A stretch of 64,000 nucleotides of DNA from Nitrospinaceae bacterium (GCA_028278405.1 JANQEK010000003.1:62001-126000), one strand, 5' to 3'; shown: positions 15,809-24,444, numbered from the stretch's first letter. Numbers and translations: made by a program. Notes: generated by a model not told the origin, from the letters alone.

Positions 15809-17038
15809 ATGAATATGAAAAATAATAACTGGCTTTTATATTTTATTTTAGTAGGCATTGTCCTGGGAGGAATTTGCGGGTGGTGGTTTGGTCCTCAGAT
15901 GAAAGTGGTGGATTGGATTGGGGAAATCTTTTTAAATGCCCTTAAAATGCTGGTCATTCCCTTGATCATCTCGTCGTTGATTGTCGGGATTTCGGGTTTG
16001 GGCGATATCACCAAAGTTGGGAAAACTGGGGTGATCACCCTGCTTTACTTTATGACGACGACCGCTTTTTCGGTGGTCATCGGTCTATGCATGGTAAATC
16101 TTCTAACACCCGGAGAATCTGTTGAGATGGTTTCCGAGATTCCTGAAGAGGTTGCCAATAAAGAGCCCATGGGGATTACTGATGTTCTGCAGAGTTTTGT
16201 ATCTTCTAATCTTATCAAATCCATGTCGGAAATGGATATTCTACCCATCATTATCTTTTCTCTTATCTTTGGTGGTATTTTGACCACTTTGGGAGAAAAG
16301 GGCAAAGTCGTGATCAGTTTTTTTGATACGGTGAATGAAGCCATCATGAAAATGGTTCATCTGGTGTTGTATCTGGCGCCCGTCGGAGTTTTTGCTCTTG
16401 TCGCTTCCAAACTGGGAGCCGCCGGCGGCGGAGATGCATTTTGGGCGGAGTTGATGAAGATTGGGAAGTTTGCATTCACCGTCTTGGCGGCGTTACTGTT
16501 TCACGCGCTGGTGGTTCTTCCGGCCATTTTGATACTCGTTACCCGCAGGAGTCCCATCAAATATTTCAAGGGAGTGAGTGCGGCTTTAACGACAGCATTT
16601 TCGACGGCCAGCAGTTCTGCAACTTTACCGGTCACGATCGAATGTGCCGAAGAGAATAACGGCGTTTCTCGGCGAGCCTCTCTTTTTGTTCTGCCTATTG
16701 GCGCGACAGTCAACATGGATGGCACCGCTATGTATGAAGCGATTGCAGCCATCTTCATCGCTCAAATGATTGGTGTGCCTCTGGGATTTTCAGAACAGAT
16801 GATCATATTTGTCACGGCGACCTTGGCCGCTATCGGTGCCGCCGGCATTCCGGAAGCCGGACTGGTGACGTTGACCATGGTTGTGCAGTCCGTGGGTTTA
16901 CCGCTGGAAGGTATTGGCATGATATTGTCAATCGACTGGTTTCTGGACCGTTGCCGCACCACCATCAACGTCTGGGGAGATTCCATAGGCGCGGCGGTGG
17001 TCGATAAACTTGAAGAGCAATACGTGGAAGGAGGATAG
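15809..17038 (+). CDS. Dicarboxylate/amino acid:cation symporter (DAACS family)
   Basis: The 409-residue inner-membrane protein is a GltP/GltT/DctA-type sodium- or proton-coupled symporter. Diagnostic motifs are present: the serine-rich re-entrant hairpin (AFSTASSSATLPVT), NMDGTAMYEAIAAIF in TM7, and IDWFLDRCRTTINVWGDSIGA in TM8, where Asp/Arg residues bind the substrate side chain. The arginine in DRCRTT favours an acidic substrate such as glutamate, aspartate or C4-dicarboxylates. It is followed by a half-size TauE/SafE gene only 4 nt later, so the two are likely one transcript. Confidence 0.93.
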   Translation: MNMKNNNWLLYFILVGIVLGGICGWWFGPQMKVVDWIGEIFLNALKMLVIPLIISSLIVGISGLGDITKVGKTGVITLLYFMTTTAFSVVIGLCMVNLLTPGESVEMVSEIPEEVANKEPMGITDVLQSFVSSNLIKSMSEMDILPIIIFSLIFGGILTTLGEKGKVVISFFDTVNEAIMKMVHLVLYLAPVGVFALVASKLGAAGGGDAFWAELMKIGKFAFTVLAALLFHALVVLPAILILVTRRSPIKYFKGVSAALTTAFSTASSSATLPVTIECAEENNGVSRRASLFVLPIGATVNMDGTAMYEAIAAIFIAQMIGVPLGFSEQMIIFVTATLAAIGAAGIPEAGLVTLTMVVQSVGLPLEGIGMILSIDWFLDRCRTTINVWGDSIGAAVVDKLEEQYVEGG

Positions 17039-17042
17039 TCAA

Positions 17043-17408
17043 TTGGAATGGATACTCTTGATCCTGCTGGGTCTGGCCATTGGAGTTCTGGCCTCCATGT
17101 CCGGCCTGGGCGGGGGATTTCTGGTGGTTCCCGTTCTGCTGTATCTGGGAAAGAAAGCGCAGATGGCGGTCGGGACTTCGTTTATGGTGGTTCTCCTGAT
17201 CGCTATATCCTCGGTGGCGGCGCACTACCGGTTGGGTAATATTGATCTCAAGACCGGGCTAATGATTGCCCTGGGGGGGATTGTGGGAGCTCAAGTAGGG
17301 CCTCTGGTTTTGCAGAGCATGTCGGAGCAAAACTTCAAGCGCTTCTTTGCGGGTATCCTGGTGCTCCTGGCCGTCTGGCTGCTGTTCAATTCTCGCAGCC
17401 CAGTCTAA
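17043..17408 (+). CDS. Half-size TauE/SafE (TSUP) family membrane protein
   Basis: From TTG 17043 the protein has 121 residues and about four membrane segments. It carries one TSUP repeat with GVLASMSGLGGGFLVVPVL and GTSFMVV. Full-length TSUP permeases (about 250 residues) contain two such repeats, so this should work as a dimer. The TTG start is chosen because GGAAGGAGG (17026-17034), inside the end of the symporter gene, sits 8 nt before it. The family exports or imports sulfite, sulfonates and other anions; the substrate here is unknown. Confidence 0.8.
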   Translation: MEWILLILLGLAIGVLASMSGLGGGFLVVPVLLYLGKKAQMAVGTSFMVVLLIAISSVAAHYRLGNIDLKTGLMIALGGIVGAQVGPLVLQSMSEQNFKRFFAGILVLLAVWLLFNSRSPV

Positions 17409-17428
17409 GAGAGCAGCCCTTCCTGAGT

Positions 17429-17872
17429 TCAGGAGCCTGAGCTACCTTCTGTCGTGCGTTCACCTCGTACGATTCTTGCCGCAAAGGGGCCTTCGCCCAG
17501 CTTGTTGATCCAGTTGGAGCGGCCCTTGATCAAATTGAACATCATGGCCCGGTCCTTATTGACGGTATCGGTCCATGTGACGTCGGCGCAATCCGGTTCA
17601 AACACCGGCGGAATATGGATGATATCTCCACCCTTGGCTTTTAAAGAGTGATTCTTATCATAGATGGTTTTAATGTCTTCAAGTTTGCATACCCGCCAGT
17701 CGTTGAATCCCGCATAATTTTCAGTATTCAATTGCTGGGCATAATCCTGGCATTGTTCCAGATTTCTCCATTTTCCCAGCATCTGCCGGGTGTCCTTTTT
17801 CAGCCAGGTCAATCCGGTCAATGAATCGGAGATGGTGTCGTTCCCGTTATCGATGAATCTGCTGTCAGACAT
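17429..17872 (-). CDS. DUF1566 (Lcl C-terminal-like) protein, copy 1
   Basis: The 147-residue protein has the DUF1566 pattern: RFIDNGNDTISDSLTGLTWL near the start, then the central YAGFNDWRVCKLEDIKTIYD and the C-terminal FAARIVRGE. No signal peptide is visible, although this fold is usually extracellular. A paralogue lies at 45990-46469 with matching motifs. The domain resembles collagen-like-protein C-terminal domains and FGE-type folds; no enzymatic function is known for it. Confidence 0.8.
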   Translation of the reverse strand: MSDSRFIDNGNDTISDSLTGLTWLKKDTRQMLGKWRNLEQCQDYAQQLNTENYAGFNDWRVCKLEDIKTIYDKNHSLKAKGGDIIHIPPVFEPDCADVTWTDTVNKDRAMMFNLIKGRSNWINKLGEGPFAARIVRGERTTEGSSGS

Positions 17873-17965
17873 GAGAGCCTCGTAAGGTATTTTGAGATGG
17901 GATTATTATATCAGAATTTGGAAATGTGCAGGCTGTGGCTTAAGTGGATCAGAGCTCGAAGAAAA

Positions 17966-18385
17966 TCAATTCCGGGTAAAAAAGCTCAGGCCCTGGAAAT
18001 GATAATTCAATCCGGGAGGAAACTTGGTTTCAAAAAAACCATTGGCCAGGGGAGGGGCATGGGGTTGAGCAATCACCGAAACATAATCAAAAGGACTGGG
18101 TTCGCAATTTCGAAAGAAGCACCATTTTACGAAAAGCGCTTTGTCCAAATCTCGCTTGAAAACGATCCCAAGAAGATCGGGACCGCTGAAAAAGAACTGC
18201 AGGACAAAATCCGGTGAATTGACCTGAAACGTTTTATTGAGCGGGAGCCGGGTCAAATCCACCGGGTTGTCTATTTTGGTCGCCTGGTTCTGGTATTTCT
18301 TGATAGAGACGTTTTCAAAAGCACAGGCTGGATTGGCCAACTGGGATTCAATACATAAAACCACAACGGCGAACGACGCCCACAA
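17966..18385 (-). CDS. Uncertain hypothetical gene, possibly exported
   Basis: An open frame on the minus strand reads like a secreted protein: a hydrophobic stretch (WASFAVVVLCIESQLANPAC) ending in a plausible cleavage site, then about 115 polar/aromatic residues (IDNPVDLTRLPLNKTFQVNS). No family is recognised. The frame upstream of 18385 runs through the perfect 15-bp terminator at 18384-18421, so a normal start is hard to place; TTG 18385 is only the first option after the hairpin and has no clear ribosome site. It may be a remnant or not a gene. Confidence 0.3.
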   Translation of the reverse strand: MWASFAVVVLCIESQLANPACAFENVSIKKYQNQATKIDNPVDLTRLPLNKTFQVNSPDFVLQFFFSGPDLLGIVFKRDLDKALFVKWCFFRNCEPSPFDYVSVIAQPHAPPLANGFFETKFPPGLNYHFQGLSFFTRN

Positions 18386-18421
18386 AAAAAGCCGATAGAG
18401 TTGAATCTCTATCGGCTTTTT
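18384..18421 (-). terminator. Strong intrinsic terminator after the small exported gene
   Basis: AAAAAGCCGATAGAG (18386-18400) and CTCTATCGGCTTTTT (18407-18421) form a perfect 15-bp stem with a 6-nt loop. A run of seven T follows on the minus strand. It lies 42 nt past the stop of the gene at 18463-18915. Flanking A and T tracts would also allow plus-strand termination. Confidence 0.88.
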
Positions 18422-18462
18422 AATCCAATTTGTCAGGACAATGAGTCCCAAAGCAGTACAGT

Positions 18463-18915
18463 TTACTTCAAAGTCGGATGAATCTCGGCACACATGGAAT
18501 TCGGAACGAGGTTCTCTTTCATGTACCCTTTGCGATTCTGATTCATCTGTTTCCGGTAAGCGTCGGTGGAGTTGTCACCCTGACAGTCGCCGGCTACCAG
18601 TCCGCGAACCTGTGCTTCTTCTACCGTTTTAGCAGCTTTCCAGGACTGGTCGCTCTGAGACGAACCAAACTGCTGGTCTACATTGATTCCAACGTCAGAA
18701 CTTCTGGACAGATGTGCGCGGGATGCGCGGTTGACGGCATCCGTCAGTGCGCGTTGTTTGGCACCCATTTGCATCATAGTCTGACCAACACTCATTACGC
18801 TTTGATCCTGCTGAGCATATTGACCAGGGATCACGTCATCGGCAACAGCGCTGTTTGCACCAAAAGCCAGTACAGCCGCAAAACATACTGCTAACAAAAG
18901 TGCTTTCTTTTTCAT
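18463..18915 (-). CDS. Small exported protein of unknown function
   Basis: The 150-residue protein has a clear signal peptide (MKKKALLLAVCFAAVLAFGA, cleavage near ANSAVA-DD). The mature part is polar and rich in Gln, Ser and Asp (QDQSVMSVGQTMMQMGAKQR), with two cysteines (GDCQGDN and NSMCAEI) that could form a disulfide. I recognise no family. The AGGGGAG ribosome site, consensus-like promoter (19084-19110) and strong terminator (18384-18421) mark a well-expressed single-gene unit with a leader of about 160 nt. Confidence 0.8.
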   Translation of the reverse strand: MKKKALLLAVCFAAVLAFGANSAVADDVIPGQYAQQDQSVMSVGQTMMQMGAKQRALTDAVNRASRAHLSRSSDVGINVDQQFGSSQSDQSWKAAKTVEEAQVRGLVAGDCQGDNSTDAYRKQMNQNRKGYMKENLVPNSMCAEIHPTLK

Positions 18916-19343
18916 TGTTGTCTCCCCTAAAAAAGATTGTACTTAATAGGTAAAACTCATAAATAAATAATTCATCAAAACACAGTGGACAATGAATTAT
19001 GAAATACCAACAGTATCAGGCCTAGGCGGCATCACCACTAAGGGGCCATTTTTGAAGACATTTTGAGTCGTCTTGCACGGGAATTTATAATCTTACAGGT
19101 GATTTGTCAACAGAAAACTCCATTTTGCTCCCGGCTAATTGACTGATCCTATGGAATTTTCAGGTTTTTGGGCATCTTAACGATATTTTTCGCTGTTTTC
19201 CCTGAAAGCGGCCCAAAATTATTTTAACTGATTGAATTTGTTAATTTAAAAACTTTCGGGAAGCCGTTTGAAATTTTTGGGTTCCCGTGTATGATTGCCT
19301 TTTTGAAAGTTTTTCAAAAAACAGCCTTTTTAGGAAGAAACGA
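18916..19343. other. Divergent intergenic region with a long leader
   Basis: About 430 nt lie between the exported-protein gene and the DUF2203 gene. The promoter at 19084-19110 reads leftward, leaving roughly 160 nt of leader (18916-19077) with some GC-rich pairing (GGCCTAGGCGGC around 19019). No ORF, tRNA or known riboswitch core was recognised. The part from 19111 to 19343 is AT-rich and presumably holds the rightward promoter, which I could not place. Confidence 0.5.
19084..19110 (-). promoter_or_regulatory. Sigma70-type promoter of the small exported gene
   Basis: On the minus strand a perfect -35 TTGACA (19110-19105) is followed by TATAAA (19089-19084) after 15 nt. The spacer is short, which weakens the call, but both boxes are good and the gene downstream has a strong ribosome site and terminator. 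Confidence 0.5.
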
Positions 19344-19721
19344 ATGCCGAAAAAGTATTTCACCGTTGAGGAAGCCAACGCCCTCGTTCCGGAACTGAAT
19401 GATTGGGTGCCCCGCCTTCAGGAATTGTACGCGCTCATGAGCAAAGGTTTCCCGGATATCCAAAAAGCTCGCTCCAAAGCCGAATACAGCGGAGGAAGTC
19501 CCTACGGAACGGATTATCTGAAGGTGGCATTAAAAGCCAATCAGATTACCAAGGACCTGGAAAATAGAGGCTGCGTCATCAAAGGAATTGAAATGGGATT
19601 GGTGGACTTCCCGTCGATTCGGGACGGTAAAGAGGTTTATCTTTGCTGGAAAATTCCCGAACAGGAAATCCGGTACTGGCATGATTTGGATACCGGGTTT
19701 GCCGGCCGCCAGCCGATTTAA
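19344..19721 (+). CDS. DUF2203 family protein
   Basis: The 125-residue protein starts PKKYFTVEEANALVPELN, the hallmark of DUF2203, and ends with VYLCWKIPEQEIRYWHDLDTGFAGR, a conserved family C-terminus. ATG 19344 is used because TAGGAAG lies just upstream and the family begins here; a longer frame to 19287 is not supported. The family is soluble, small and of unknown function. The gene converges with the HisN-like gene, with 4 nt between stops. Confidence 0.85.
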   Translation: MPKKYFTVEEANALVPELNDWVPRLQELYALMSKGFPDIQKARSKAEYSGGSPYGTDYLKVALKANQITKDLENRGCVIKGIEMGLVDFPSIRDGKEVYLCWKIPEQEIRYWHDLDTGFAGRQPI

Positions 19722-19725
19722 CCCC

Positions 19726-20517
19726 CTACTTATTTTTTTGACTGCGAGCAGTCCGTATCTTTCTTTGCAATGCCTTGACCAGTTTTGCATTTCCTACCAG
19801 TGCAGATCCTTCGCGGAGGCTGTTTTTGTTTCCTGAAAAATTGATAAAAGCGCCTCCAGCTTCCTGAACCAGAATTTTACAGGGAGCAAAATCCCAAATA
19901 TAGGCCCAGGGATCCACCATGGCATCCACCGATCCACGAATGGCCATCAGGTGTCCAAAAGCATCTGGATAGGTTCTCACCAGTTTGGCCTCGGAATGCA
20001 GTTGGTTCCAGAATCGAAGGCATTTCTTTTCACGAAAACAATACAGGTCGGCCGTGGCCAACACCGAATCCTTCAGCTTCGCATGGGAGGAAACATGCAG
20101 CCGGCGATTTCCCGAGTAGGTGCCCTGGTCCTTCGCAGCCCATACGGTTTCTCCCAGAGCAGGCAGACAGATAATGCCCATTACCGGTTCCCCATGGTGA
20201 AGCAGCGACAGGAGAGTGGCGAACAAGGGTAATCCTTGAATGAACGATCGAGTGCCGTCAATCGGATCCACCGTCCACACCCATTCCTGAGTGGGATTCT
20301 CTTCGCCGAATTCCTCCCCGATGATCCCATGATCCGGAAAGTACCGGAGGATGCTTTGACGCAGCATTTCCTCGGCTTTTTGATCGGCAATGGTGACTGG
20401 ACTTTGGTCCGCTTTTTGTTGTACCGTGAGTTCTTTTTGGAACCAGTTGAGGATTTCCCCGCTAACGGGTTTCAACCATGACAGGGCAATTTCTTTGGCT
20501 TCGAGGAGGTCGTTCAT
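19726..20517 (-). CDS. Inositol-monophosphatase-family phosphatase, HisN-like
   Basis: The 263-residue protein has the metal-dependent IMPase motifs: GEEFGEE (first metal-binding Glu), DPIDGTRSFIQGLPLF and WAYIWDFAPCKILVQEAGG. In bacteria without a HAD-type HisB phosphatase a member of this family (HisN) hydrolyses histidinol phosphate; the SFIQGLP and WDFAP patterns resemble that group. Inositol or 3'-phosphoadenosine phosphate substrates are the alternatives. It is monocistronic here, divergent from the FGE-like gene. Confidence 0.8.
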   Translation of the reverse strand: MNDLLEAKEIALSWLKPVSGEILNWFQKELTVQQKADQSPVTIADQKAEEMLRQSILRYFPDHGIIGEEFGEENPTQEWVWTVDPIDGTRSFIQGLPLFATLLSLLHHGEPVMGIICLPALGETVWAAKDQGTYSGNRRLHVSSHAKLKDSVLATADLYCFREKKCLRFWNQLHSEAKLVRTYPDAFGHLMAIRGSVDAMVDPWAYIWDFAPCKILVQEAGGAFINFSGNKNSLREGSALVGNAKLVKALQRKIRTARSQKNK

Positions 20518-20532
20518 TCGTGTCGTTTAGGA

Positions 20533-20560
20533 TTGCATTCCGGTCATGTTAAACTATAAT
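20533..20560 (+). promoter_or_regulatory. Probable promoter of the FGE-like/spermidine-synthase-like pair
   Basis: A perfect -10 TATAAT (20555-20560) is preceded at 16 nt by TTGCAT (20533-20538), a weak -35. It lies 45 nt before the ATG at 20606. The -35 match is only partial. Confidence 0.45.
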
Positions 20561-20605
20561 CGCTTTGCCATTTTAGCCTTTTATCTCCTTTAAACATATA
20601 AAAAT

Positions 20606-21517
20606 ATGAATAATAAACAGTTAGTCATAGGGGTGATTGCCTGCTTTGCCATTTCCATCATTTTTCTTCTGGTGATCGTCTGGGAAATCAAAAAATCCAT
20701 TGATCATGATGCCAAGATTCGCAAGATGCAGGCGCAAACCCAGCAAGTGATGATTGAGGATAACCGCGATTTCAGTATTTATGAAACCCTCGTCGGTGAC
20801 GATGGCCGGGAAATGATCCTGATTCCCGAAGGCGTGTTTACGCGCGGTTCCGAGTCCGGTGGGTTTGACGAAAAGCCTCAACAGGAGATTTATCTCGATG
20901 CTTTTTATATCGACAAATACGAAGTGAGCGTGGAGTCCTACAATGTGTTCCGCCGCGCTGCCAATTATGTCGAGCCCTCTGTACCTTTTTTTGAAGGCGA
21001 TCACAACATTTTAAAAACCCCCAATTTCCCTGTGGTTGGAGTTTCCTGGAGTGATGCTGTGAATTTCTGTACCTGGGCGGGCAAGCGTCTCCTCAAAGAA
21101 GCGGAGTGGGAAAAAGCTGCCCGCGGCACCCATGGTTTGATCTACCCTTGGGGAAACAATGTTCTACCCAAGCGCGCCAATATTGCAGGAACCGCCGATG
21201 GCTTTCAATATATGGCCCCGGTTGGAAGCTTTCCCATGGGTCGGAGTGTGTATGGGGTTTATGATATGGCGGGAAACGTTTCTGAATGGGTGGACGACTG
21301 GTACGACCAGCACTATTATCAGAAATCCCCAATGCTTAATCCCCCGGGATCTGAAAGAACCAAGAACCGGGTCTTTCGGGGTGGATCATGGGATGCGCGT
21401 AAAGTGGATATCCGTTCCGCCAAACGGTTCGCCGCCACTCCCGGTCGTAAAGACAGTATTGTCGGATTCCGCTGTGGAAAATCGGTCGAAAAGAATCCCA
21501 AGACCAAAAAACCGTAA
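20606..21517 (+). CDS. FGE-sulfatase (SUMF1) fold protein, membrane anchored, copy 1
   Basis: The 303-residue protein has one N-terminal membrane segment (residues 6-28, VIGVIACFAISIIFLLVIVW) and then an FGE-sulfatase domain. The domain is seen in MILIPEGVFTRGS, DAFYIDKYEVSVESYNVF, RLLKEAEWEKAARGT, YDMAGNVSEWVDDWY and FRGGSWDARK, ending in VGFRCG. The catalytic cysteine pair of true formylglycine-generating enzymes, which follows RGGS, is absent (DARKVDIRSAKR), so it is probably a binding or other-role member. Its stop is 3 nt before the next gene, suggesting an operon. Confidence 0.85.
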   Translation: MNNKQLVIGVIACFAISIIFLLVIVWEIKKSIDHDAKIRKMQAQTQQVMIEDNRDFSIYETLVGDDGREMILIPEGVFTRGSESGGFDEKPQQEIYLDAFYIDKYEVSVESYNVFRRAANYVEPSVPFFEGDHNILKTPNFPVVGVSWSDAVNFCTWAGKRLLKEAEWEKAARGTHGLIYPWGNNVLPKRANIAGTADGFQYMAPVGSFPMGRSVYGVYDMAGNVSEWVDDWYDQHYYQKSPMLNPPGSERTKNRVFRGGSWDARKVDIRSAKRFAATPGRKDSIVGFRCGKSVEKNPKTKKP

Positions 21518-21520
21518 CCT

Positions 21521-24355
21521 TTGGAACAGTCTCATTTGAGCCGCTCCCATTTTCGCATTTGGGTATTTCTATTTTTCTTTATCTCCGGTGCCACCGGTCT
21601 TATTTATGAAGTCGTGTGGACCCGCCTGCTCACCCTCGTCCTCGGCAACACCCATTATTCCGTATCCACCGTACTCACCACATTCATGGGGGGGCTGGCT
21701 TTAGGCAGCTTTTTCGGCGGACGGCTCATTGACCGGGGGGGTCGCCCGCTTTTGATCTATGCTTTGCTCGAAGGCGCGATCGGAATTTACTGCTTGCTGA
21801 TTCCCCACTTCATCGATGCTTCCCTGCCGTTGTTCCAGTGGATTTATCTCAACTTTCAGGAATCGTATTCTTTAACCAGTGTTTTCAGATTCGGCGTGTG
21901 CGGGGCGATCCTCCTTATTCCGGCTTCATTGATGGGCGCGACCCTGCCGATTCTCGGAAAATTTGTTTCCGACGACCCGGATGTGATCGGCCGGGACGTC
22001 GGTACTCTGTATGCCGTGAACACATTCGGTGCCGTGGCGGGGGCCTTGACCAGTGCTTTTGTATTCATGAAACTTTATGGAGTCAGCGCCACAATCTGGG
22101 TGGCCGCGGGCTGCAACCTCGCCTTGGCATCCGTCATTCTTATTTTCTTTCGCAATCATTGGGCCCGTTCACTCTCAGTGGAAGAATCGGTGCCTTCCGA
22201 AAGGGAATCCCGGTTTTACACCCCGGAGGTGATTTTGATCCTCGGCGGATTTTGTGTGACTGGAATCGCTTCCCTGATCTATCAGGTAGCCTGGACGCGT
22301 ATTTTTTCCCTGCTGTTAGGATCCTCCGTGTATGCGTTCAGCCTCATACTGACCGCTTTTATCCTGGGGCTTGGTTTGGGAACTCTCGTGTTTGCACGAA
22401 TCGTTGGAAGCTTTGGAGATTTAAAGAAAGTCTTTGGCTGGCTTCAGGTGGGCATCGGCCTGTCGGCGCTGGCGGCGTTGCCTTTTTTCGGGAAAGTGCC
22501 TTTGATCAATCGCTGGGTGTACCTGAACTGGGGTCTCGATTTTTCGTCGATTCAGTGGTCTAATTTTTTAATCATTCTCTCACTGATTTTTGTTCCCACT
22601 TTTCTGATGGGCGCACAGTTCCCTGTGGTGGTGCGTCTGGTTGCAAAAAGTCTCAGGACGTTGGGACACCATGTAGGAACCGCGTACGCGTCCAACACGG
22701 TAGGGACTATCCTTGGTTCTTTAATCGGGGGGTTCCTGTTGATCCCCATTCTGGGAGTACAGAATACGATTCTCTGGGCAGTCTTTGTCAATATCGTGCT
22801 GGGGATTGTTTTACTGTACACCTCCAGCCTTCATGTCAATTTTAAAACGTATGTGCTGCCGGGCCTGTTGTTGATCTGGATCCTGGGAGCCCGTGGCATC
22901 GCCCCGTGGGATAAAGCCGTGATTTCCAGCGGCTCATTTATGCCCTACCGGATCGACGAACTGGAGGGGGCCCTCCAACAAAAAAACAAGATTCTTTTTT
23001 ATAAAGAGGGGATGCACACTACGGTAACCACCGAGTTGTCTATCGACGGCAATATTTTTTTACGAGTCAATGGTAAAACCGACGCTTCGCTGGCACTGGA
23101 CATGCGGACGCAGTTGCTGTCCGGTTATCTCCCTATGTTTTTCAGTAAAAACCCTGAAAACGTTCTGGTCGTGGGGCAGGGGAGCGGTGTGACTCTTGGG
23201 GCGGTTGAACAATTTCCGGCGAAGAGTATCGACTTGGTTGAAATCTCTCCCGCGGTCATTGAAGGGAGCCGGTTTTTTGACCCCTTCAATCACAACGCTC
23301 TGGACGACCCGAGGGTGCGCATCATTTTGGAGGATGGCAGAAACCACATCACGCTGACGGAAAAAATGTATGACGTCATCGTTTCCGAACCTTCCAATCC
23401 CTGGATTTCCGGGGTCGGGGCCTTGTTCACACGTGATTTCTACGAGTTGGCAAATGCCCGTTTGAATCCGGACGGAATTATGTGTATCTGGATGCATACG
23501 AATATGTCTCCGCAGAGTTTCAAGTCGATTTCGCGTGCGTTTCTTTCCGTGTTTCCGAATGTCACCATGTGGGAGTCCATTGTCGGCGACGACTATCTAC
23601 TGATCGGTTCGCACCAACCTTTTTCCCTGCCTTATGAAAAGGTGAAACGGCTACTCGAGAATCCGGTTCGAGGGCGGGAACTGAAGCGGTTGGGAATTTC
23701 AAGTGTGCGGGATTTGATGGGGTTGCTGATCATGAATCAGGACGAGCTTAAAAAATTCAGCGAGGGAGCTCCCATTCATACGGATGACAACTCTTTGCTG
23801 GAATTTGGAGCTCCTGAATATATATACAAAGATGAACGTCAGGTCATCGTACGCCAGATCACTCCTCATTTCCAGAAACTGCCGTCTCTGTTAAGTTTTG
23901 ATGAATTGAGTGCGGAAGAACAAGAAACCGTCAAAAACCATATCCGGACTCTCGAGCGTTCCGAAGTTCAGGTCAAGGAGATCAAACGTCAAGCCCGCAT
24001 CGACCAGTACCTGGATGAAGCCGTGGCTGCAGTTAAACGGGAGGCTTATGAGCGTGCCGCGCGCCAGTATATGAAAATTCTACAGCAGGAACCGGACCAT
24101 GTGCTCGCTTACGTGAATTTGGGAAACGTCTATTCCGCCGTGCAGGAGTTTGAAAAAGCGGAGCAAGCTTATCGGAGGACCCTGGAAATCAACCCTTATT
24201 ATGTTTTTGGATCACTTTCACTGGCTCGACTTTATCTGAAGACTCGTCGTCCGGATCAGGCTGTGACTGTATTGCGAAAAGTGAAGGAGTGGCTTCCTAA
24301 TGATCCTGACGTGACGCGGTTTCTGAGTAAAGCTATGGAAAAAGGGAATCCATGA
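21521..24355 (+). CDS. Membrane-fused spermidine-synthase-like protein with TPR tail
   Basis: This 944-residue protein has two groups of hydrophobic segments (about residues 12-215 and 235-465), each starting with a related stretch (GATGLIYEVVWTRLLTLVLG and GIASLIYQVAWTRIFSLLLG), so the membrane part looks duplicated. A Rossmann spermidine-synthase-like domain follows (about 490-720: VLVVGQGSGVTLG, VEISPAV, LEDGRNHI, SEPSNPWISGVGALFTRDFY), then TPRs (from about 845). Such proteins are common in environmental bacteria; the catalytic Asp of true spermidine synthases is replaced by SEPSNPW, so polyamine synthesis is unproven. Start is TTG 21521, 3 nt after the previous stop. Confidence 0.82.
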   Translation: MEQSHLSRSHFRIWVFLFFFISGATGLIYEVVWTRLLTLVLGNTHYSVSTVLTTFMGGLALGSFFGGRLIDRGGRPLLIYALLEGAIGIYCLLIPHFIDASLPLFQWIYLNFQESYSLTSVFRFGVCGAILLIPASLMGATLPILGKFVSDDPDVIGRDVGTLYAVNTFGAVAGALTSAFVFMKLYGVSATIWVAAGCNLALASVILIFFRNHWARSLSVEESVPSERESRFYTPEVILILGGFCVTGIASLIYQVAWTRIFSLLLGSSVYAFSLILTAFILGLGLGTLVFARIVGSFGDLKKVFGWLQVGIGLSALAALPFFGKVPLINRWVYLNWGLDFSSIQWSNFLIILSLIFVPTFLMGAQFPVVVRLVAKSLRTLGHHVGTAYASNTVGTILGSLIGGFLLIPILGVQNTILWAVFVNIVLGIVLLYTSSLHVNFKTYVLPGLLLIWILGARGIAPWDKAVISSGSFMPYRIDELEGALQQKNKILFYKEGMHTTVTTELSIDGNIFLRVNGKTDASLALDMRTQLLSGYLPMFFSKNPENVLVVGQGSGVTLGAVEQFPAKSIDLVEISPAVIEGSRFFDPFNHNALDDPRVRIILEDGRNHITLTEKMYDVIVSEPSNPWISGVGALFTRDFYELANARLNPDGIMCIWMHTNMSPQSFKSISRAFLSVFPNVTMWESIVGDDYLLIGSHQPFSLPYEKVKRLLENPVRGRELKRLGISSVRDLMGLLIMNQDELKKFSEGAPIHTDDNSLLEFGAPEYIYKDERQVIVRQITPHFQKLPSLLSFDELSAEEQETVKNHIRTLERSEVQVKEIKRQARIDQYLDEAVAAVKREAYERAARQYMKILQQEPDHVLAYVNLGNVYSAVQEFEKAEQAYRRTLEINPYYVFGSLSLARLYLKTRRPDQAVTVLRKVKEWLPNDPDVTRFLSKAMEKGNP

Positions 24356-24376
24356 CGGGTCACGGTTAAAGAATCT

Positions 24377-24405
24377 TTGATACCGGTTCCGGTTGTCTGT
24401 ATACT
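24377..24405 (+). promoter_or_regulatory. Sigma70-type promoter of the TPR gene at 24445
   Basis: TTGATA (24377-24382) and TATACT (24400-24405) are separated by exactly 17 nt; each box matches the consensus at five of six positions. It lies 40 nt before the ATG at 24445, in the short gap after the spermidine-synthase-like gene. Confidence 0.6.
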
Positions 24406-24444
24406 TCCTGAAGCGAATTTTATGAAATTTCTGAGATAAAAATA

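Noticed and set aside
18916-19343. Possible tRNA or riboswitch in the long intergenic region
   Set aside because: No cloverleaf, T-loop sequence or known riboswitch core was found by eye; only a promoter and leader can be supported.
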